A stretch of DNA of 64,000 nt from Channa striata (Eukaryota; Chordata; Actinopteri; Anabantiformes; Channidae). Positions 51,401-64,000 of the stretch are shown here, piece by piece. Position numbers and translations under genes: made by a program. Where the stretch lies: assembly GCA_033026295.1 (NCBI GenBank), contig CM065179.1, positions 17,229,275-17,293,274 on the forward strand, given 5' to 3'. Position 1 is the first letter of the stretch; each line of letters starts with the position of its first letter. The notes under the pieces were generated by a model, which made no database searches, was not told where the DNA came from, and saw nothing but the letters and a program-made list of their open reading frames with translations.

Positions 51401-53950
51401 TAAGCCTTGAATCGCCTCCAGTTGTTCCTATAGGCAAAAAGACAATAAGGAACTGTTGAGGGCAGTGGCACTTGAAGCTAATGCCCCTGAGGACTGGTTA
51501 AGGTGTGGATTGTTATGTCCTGTACCAAATGCTGACATCTGGGGACACTTTTGATGCCTGTTGAGGATAAAGCTGTAAAATTTAAAATGATCGTATTCTA
51601 ACAGCTGTTATTGACGTGTGGAATTAATTAAAATCTGTTCTTAAAAACCTGCCTATTGTTTCATTTTGAAAATACTGTATTTAGAGAGCCAATATAATTG
51701 TTGGAACCCACTAGAAAAATGCATTGGAAATTACACCAAATTGTTTTGAGTGTTTTGTGGAGGGCTTTGTCCTAAAGCAAGGCGAATTGTTTATTTTTGG
51801 GTAGCATTTAATATGGAGAGAGTGCTGTTGTCGGTCAGCTTGGGGTAATTTAGTGACAAAGTAGTGAATGACTGGTCAATGAAAAATCTTGTGTAATAAC
51901 TATTTTTAATGTGCCAATTACACTGAGTAAACTTTTTTTTTTCACTTGAAACATTGGACCAAAAATGGGAATAAATCTGTGGTGTCATCTTAGATAGGAA
52001 ACATTTGTTTGCTTTTATTTGATCTATTTAAACAAATCTGTGAAATGTATGTTATTGGAAATAAGGCATAAAGCACATATGACTTTACTAGTAATTTTTC
52101 ATATCAGATTGACTTACTTTTGTCATGTCACAGCCTTTTTGACTAATGACTTCTGTGAAATTGTAATATTGCAGTAATATTTACCTTAACAGTCCCAGGT
52201 AAACGATGAATCGTGATACTGTGATATTGTATATGTTTGTTCATTAGTCACTTGGTAAAGTGTTTGTGTCATTTCTTGTTTTTATTTATGTTTACCCAGC
52301 CCTTTGGTGCAGTGTAAAGTAGGGAGGTTTATAAATGTCTGCAAAAAAAGAGCTCTTTCTACTCAGTGCTCAGTCAGTTAATCATCAGAAATGTTGCATC
52401 AGCTTGAACAAGAGGAAACTGAGTTGTGAAACATTAGCAACTGTGTGAGGAAGCTTAGGTTGGGTCCTGTAGATCAATTTGTAATGCTCTTAGAGGGTGT
52501 TATGGCTGGGTATTTAGCCGAGGCTACAAACCTACACATTTACAAGGTATACTGTGACTTTATATATATACAGTGTGACTGTGGCACAGTTGGTAGTGCG
52601 GTCCTCCACCAATCCTAAAGTTGTTGGTTTGATCCCTGGCTCCTCTGGTCACATGTTGAAGTGTCCTTGAGCAAGATACTGAACCCTGCTTAGTTGCTCC
52701 CTGTGAGTGTCGGCCAGCTGCATAGCAGCTCCCCCATCCGTGTATGAATGTGTGTGTGTTTGAGAGTGTGAATGGGTAGATAAGAAGCACTTTGAGTACC
52801 AACAAGTAGAAAAGCGCTATATAAGTGCAGACCATTTACCATATATATGTTTGAGTGCTAAGGAGCTAATTTCAATAAAGACAAAGACCTTGAAAATACA
52901 TGAAAATGGAATGTAGTGAATAAAGATAGTGACATCTATCAAAGTGTATGCAACCACAGAGAAAGAATTCTTGTGTCTGACGTTACAGTATCAGATGTTT
53001 AATTTAGTTAGAATTTATTTAACCAGATAAATCCCATTGGATTTAAGGGTTATATTTAGGGATTGCAGGAGAGCCTTGGTAAGGATGCCAAAATTAAAAT
53101 ATATAAATACTTTTTGTTTTTTGTTTTTGACAGGAATCACTTATGGATAATGGATTAAACATTTTATTAGGGATTAAAGGCCAACTATAAAGTTGTTTTT
53201 TGATAATCTATACTGCATTATGAATAGATGCATTTAACACAAAAAATCCCACCAAATTTACAACAAATTGTTAGGCTTAACTTTCGTCTTCTGTTTAATC
53301 AGTGTGTCTCAATCCTGGTCCTGGAACCCTGTCCTCCCCGACCTGGGTCAGGTGTGCCATTTCAGATGAGGGTAGAGAGGGACAAGACAAGCCTCGGACT
53401 GACTGAACACACCAGATCCAGGTAAAGAGTAACGGGTCCTTAAGAGCCCGAATTGAGGACGATTCTGTTAAATCGTAATAAAAAACAGCTTGACTTCCCT
53501 TTTGTTACCCATGGGGGGCAGTAACGTATTTCGCAGTTTGTCCTTTGAACATTAGAAAGCCCCAGTGGGAGGACATGACAGGGTTTCACTGGGCTTTTAC
53601 CCCGCTCACATCGACACTTTCTGTCGGAGGATCTTCGCACTCAGCTGCTGGTGTCGCGCGTCTCTCATGACTTTTCAGTTTCCCTCGTCTCCGGTTAGTC
53701 GGACGCGCTCCTGTTCTCGCGTTACTTCCGACGGGCTCTCTCTCTCTCCCTGTGGGTGTCACGCAGGTCTGATGTTGCTGCAGCTGCTGCTTCCTGATCT
53801 GAAGCACCACCAGCTCTCAAAGCCCTGGCCGCCTCGGACACCCTGCACCACGAACTGAGACACGGGGAATTCGTTGCTGGGACGCCGCCGTCCTCACTTG
53901 GTTTCCCGGTGTAGCTGCCGGTAAAGCCGTGGCGGCACGTTGCCTTGTGG
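51401..53950. other. pias4-map2k2 intergenic region
   Basis: About 2.5 kb with no coding frame of note. It holds one tRNA-derived SINE (52.57-52.84 kb) and AT-rich sequence, then turns CpG-rich from about 53.5 kb toward the map2k2 promoter. The human neighbour ZBTB7A, which lies between PIAS4 and MAP2K2, is not present here. Confidence 0.6.
52571..52840 (+). mobile_element. tRNA-derived SINE (teleost type)
   Basis: A tRNA-like head carries an A-box-like TGGCACAGTTGG near 52580 and a B-box-like GGTTTGATCCC near 52626. A body with GTGTCCTTGAGCAAGATACTG follows, then a tail with AAAGCGCTATATAAGTGCAG, both recognisable in fish SINE/LINE-derived repeats. TATATATA sequence on both sides may be the target-site duplication. 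Confidence 0.7.
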
Positions 53951-54377
53951 AAGCGGAGAAGCGAGGGAGACGTAAGGCACGATTTTTCCAGGAGCTGATG
54001 TTAGCTAACGCTTATAGCAGCTAGGCGGCTAATGGCCAGTAGCAGCAGGTAGACAACTGAGAAGCAGAAACCCAGAAATGTCTAGACTCTAGATATTATA
54101 GAAGCAACGGGAAAGGACTTGGTTTACAAGCAGCACCTCGGCATGATACCTTTTAGCAAGTTAGCTAACTGACATGCTATCGAATGTATTCTAACTTTGC
54201 TAACGTTAGCTAGCTAAGATACTAGCAGTCTATAGCTGGTCCTGTTGCTTTTGCAGAGTAAGTTAAGGTTCGAGGAAGGAAAAGGCTAGATTTGCAGCTA
54301 CTCAGCCCACTGGAGGTTGCTGCATTTTTTTTTCATTAGTATTATTTTTTGAGAGTCGTTTTGGGGAAGGTACTGAA
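53500..54377 (+). promoter_or_regulatory. map2k2 promoter and 5' UTR region
   Basis: CpG-rich from about 53.6 to 53.98 kb, then a block of GTTAGC/GCTAAC words (54000, 54163, 54199). A possible 5' UTR intron runs from the donor GTAAGG at 53972 to the acceptor TTTTGCAG ending at 54256. If spliced, the GTTAGC block would be intronic, as in pias4. The start of transcription is not determined. Confidence 0.45.
54199..54214. repeat. Palindromic GCTAACGTTAGCTAGC motif (copy 2)
   Basis: Exact 16-bp match to 41277-41292 in pias4 intron 1. It is flanked here by further imperfect copies (TTAGCTAAC at 54000-54008 and 54163-54171). Confidence 0.8.
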
Positions 54378-61882
<7,505 letters not shown>

Positions 61883-62976
61883 ACAGACCCGATTCACCCT
61901 GACACCTTTCTGGTTCTGGCTTGCATACACATACACATACATACTGTACATACACTGATAACCACAACATTAATACCACTTACTGGATTTAATGTTGTGG
62001 CTGGTAGGTGTAACACAAGCCATCACATTATTGGCACTTCTTTTCATCTCGCTCGTGAGTAAAATTGTTTTGGCCTCCCACTCATTTATTTCTTTACCAG
62101 CACCAGGGCCCATTAAGTCATTGTACTGTAAAACTACAGCTTCACCATGCCAGTGTCGAGTAGCCACAGATCACTTTTTCACAGCGCTACAGAGGATGTA
62201 AAGCACTGAAGGGCTGCCTGTATGTCAGCTGAATTTGCATCAATTGACAAACCTGTTTTGTATTGTTGAAAATTCTGTATTAATATTTTCTATGGCTATA
62301 GTGTATGACTTTTGGGGCTGCATTTTACCATATTAATTGCTATAGAGATTTATTGGATGGGAACTGGTGATAGAAATCCAAATTACTTCTACTTGCAAAT
62401 TCGAATTTGGCTGTATTGATGCTGAATGCCTCGACTTAAAATTCCTTTTGTCAGATTTATTCATGATTTAAAAAAACAAAACGTCTGTGGAGTCCTTGCA
62501 CTTACCTACAATATAATAATGACATTTGTGAATAGACAGTGCAGGACAAATGGACATGAGTCATTTAAACGTTTTGGTAAAAATCATGCTGAAGATCACT
62601 TTGTGAACCATGTCACAAACCAAAGAGGGTGCTCATGACTACTAGTTATTCATGCCATCAGTTTTTGTATGCACATTGACTGAATAGTATATCTGTGCAC
62701 TTTGCTTTGAAGGTTTTGTTTCCTTTTTCAGTTTGTGACCTACACTCTTCATTGTGTTGACATTATTTCCTCCACTGGACATTTCAGTTTACATCACAAA
62801 TTGTGCATCTCATATGGGAGGAGGCATATGGTGTGGAGGCCTGACATATGCCATAATGTATTCGACATTGAGAAAACAATGATCAAAATGTATTCATGGG
62901 ATAAAACAGCATGGTTTATCTTATACTGTATGTGAATTTTATGTCCTGCATTCGTGAGGGGGGTTATTATCTGGTT

Positions 62977-62978
62977 TG

Positions 62979-63026
<48 letters not shown>
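62977..63026. repeat. (TG)n followed by 34-T homopolymer
   Basis: A GT run passes directly into about 34 consecutive T, the longest homopolymer in the window. In the mRNA this would be a long U tract. Confidence 0.95.
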
Positions 63027-63029
<3 letters not shown>

Positions 63030-63668
63030 CAAAGTCTGTATTTTTGCAATGTCGATATGAAATTTCAATCATGTTACTTTTTTTTTTGTTTTTTGTTTTT
63101 TTGGGAGGGGGTCTGTGCCCCCACCCACCCCTAGGTGTTTTTGGTTGCTTTCACTTTACTGCTACATGTGGCGATCCAAGCTTTCTTTGGGACACGTCAA
63201 CCAAGAGGCATGATGCTGGAGAAGACATTGATTGAAAAAGTATTGAAAACCTTTTTCCTTGTGATTTAACACCATTGTGGTACAAGTACAAACCAACTTC
63301 AAGTGGCACTTAAAATGTTTCTAGTAGTACAAAAGGTTTAATTGCAAAATTTGAACCTGGGTCGCTGTTGGTCACATGTTGGTGGTGATGGTGTTACTTG
63401 CTACCCTGCTGTATTGCTGGAGCGCTTTTATTCTCTGCTTATGGCTGCCCCCCCCCCCCCACACACACACAAAAAGTGCATTCGCTATGAGCAAAATGGG
63501 TGCGTTGTCACTTTTATGTGTACAAAGCTATATACAAAAATTACAGGAGTACTATTTTGCAGTCTTAATATACGAAATTTTGATTTATGTAAATGACAAG
63601 ATAGAAGAGTCATTTTATTATAATATAAAAATGTGTGGGATATGGTTATAATGTATTAAAAAAATGGA

Positions 63669-63674
63669 AATAAA
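63669..63674 (+). terminator. Candidate map2k2 poly(A) signal
   Basis: AATAAA followed by GT/T-rich sequence within about 40 bp. No other canonical signal was noticed between the stop codon and this site. Confidence 0.55.
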
Positions 63675-63690
63675 ACTTATTTGTGAATTT

Positions 63691-64000
63691 ACTCTTAAAT
63701 GCTGTTCCTTTTGAGAGCTGCTGGTATTTATTCATCACTTCACATTTAACAATGTTTATATGCATCATGCGTTTTAGACTTTGATTCAGTTTGAATCATA
63801 CGTGTTTATAGTTATTAAGAATACGGTCGTAGTCGATATTTGCCCGCGTTATCCTTTTGAGTAAATAGTTAAGAGATTAACTCGCTTCCTCAAAGTCAAA
63901 CAACTGGGGAAACACGGTATGTTAGAGGAACCTGGACGCGTGTCCTCGTGTCCTCGTTTTGTGTAAAGCCCTGTCCCTGCTTGTCGCATGTGACATTTTA
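63691..64000. other. Intergenic right end, nothing recognised
   Basis: About 300 bp after the inferred map2k2 poly(A) site, with no coding frame, repeat or RNA gene that I can support. Confidence 0.5.

Larger units (their letters stand above)
61883..63690 (+). other. map2k2 3' UTR (inferred)
   Basis: Non-coding sequence from the map2k2 stop to the AATAAA at 63669. It includes a TG run and a 34-T tract (62977-63026) and a poly-C/(CA) stretch near 63449-63471. Confidence 0.6.

Noticed and set aside
52571..52660. tRNA gene
   Set aside because: The tRNA-like head lacks a clean cloverleaf and is joined to a SINE body and tail.

Overview
The window is a piece of a vertebrate nuclear chromosome, almost certainly from a teleost fish. 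It holds four multi-exon genes with GT-AG introns (plus one GC-AG intron), long non-coding stretches, dense (CA)n/(GT)n microsatellites, a fish-type tRNA-derived SINE and decayed Tc1/mariner and pogo-like DNA transposons. The gene set onecut3, pias4 and map2k2 matches the content of human 19p13.3. foxq2, which to my knowledge is absent from placental mammals, sits among them.

Layout. 1-70 (-): start of the second coding exon (cut homeodomain) of onecut3, cut by the window edge. 71-13925: the single large onecut3 intron. It holds microsatellites, a Tc1 fossil, and many ATCGAT sites resembling the Onecut binding core. 13926-14964 (-): onecut3 exon 1 (N-terminal region and CUT domain), followed upstream by a GC-rich promoter zone. 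15.4-36.5 kb: about 21 kb with no supportable gene, probably regulatory sequence for onecut3 and/or foxq2. 36525-38077 (-): foxq2, two exons, with the intron inside the forkhead domain. 38.1-40.8 kb: divergent foxq2/pias4 intergenic region, mostly AT-rich. 40799-48438 (+): pias4, 11 coding exons, 507 codons, opening with a perfect TISU start element and a GC-AG first intron; its 3' UTR is about 2.9 kb. 51.4-53.9 kb: intergenic, with one SINE. 54378-61882 (+): map2k2, 11 coding exons, 398 codons, with a decayed pogo-like element in intron 7 and a 1.8 kb 3' UTR containing a 34-T run.

The four genes do not form one pathway. onecut3 and foxq2 are developmental/neuronal transcription factors with large non-coding surroundings. 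pias4 (SUMO E3 ligase) and map2k2 (MEK2 kinase of the ERK cascade) are widely expressed regulators with compact GC-rich promoters. These two share an exact 16-bp motif, GCTAACGTTAGCTAGC, near their starts.

I saw no operon-like, CRISPR, phage or clearly novel protein system. The most unusual signals are the clustered ATCGAT sites around onecut3, the shared 16-mer near the two housekeeping-type starts, the TISU plus GC-AG first exon of pias4, and foxq2 itself. All coordinates were derived by eye from splice signals and reading-frame continuity.
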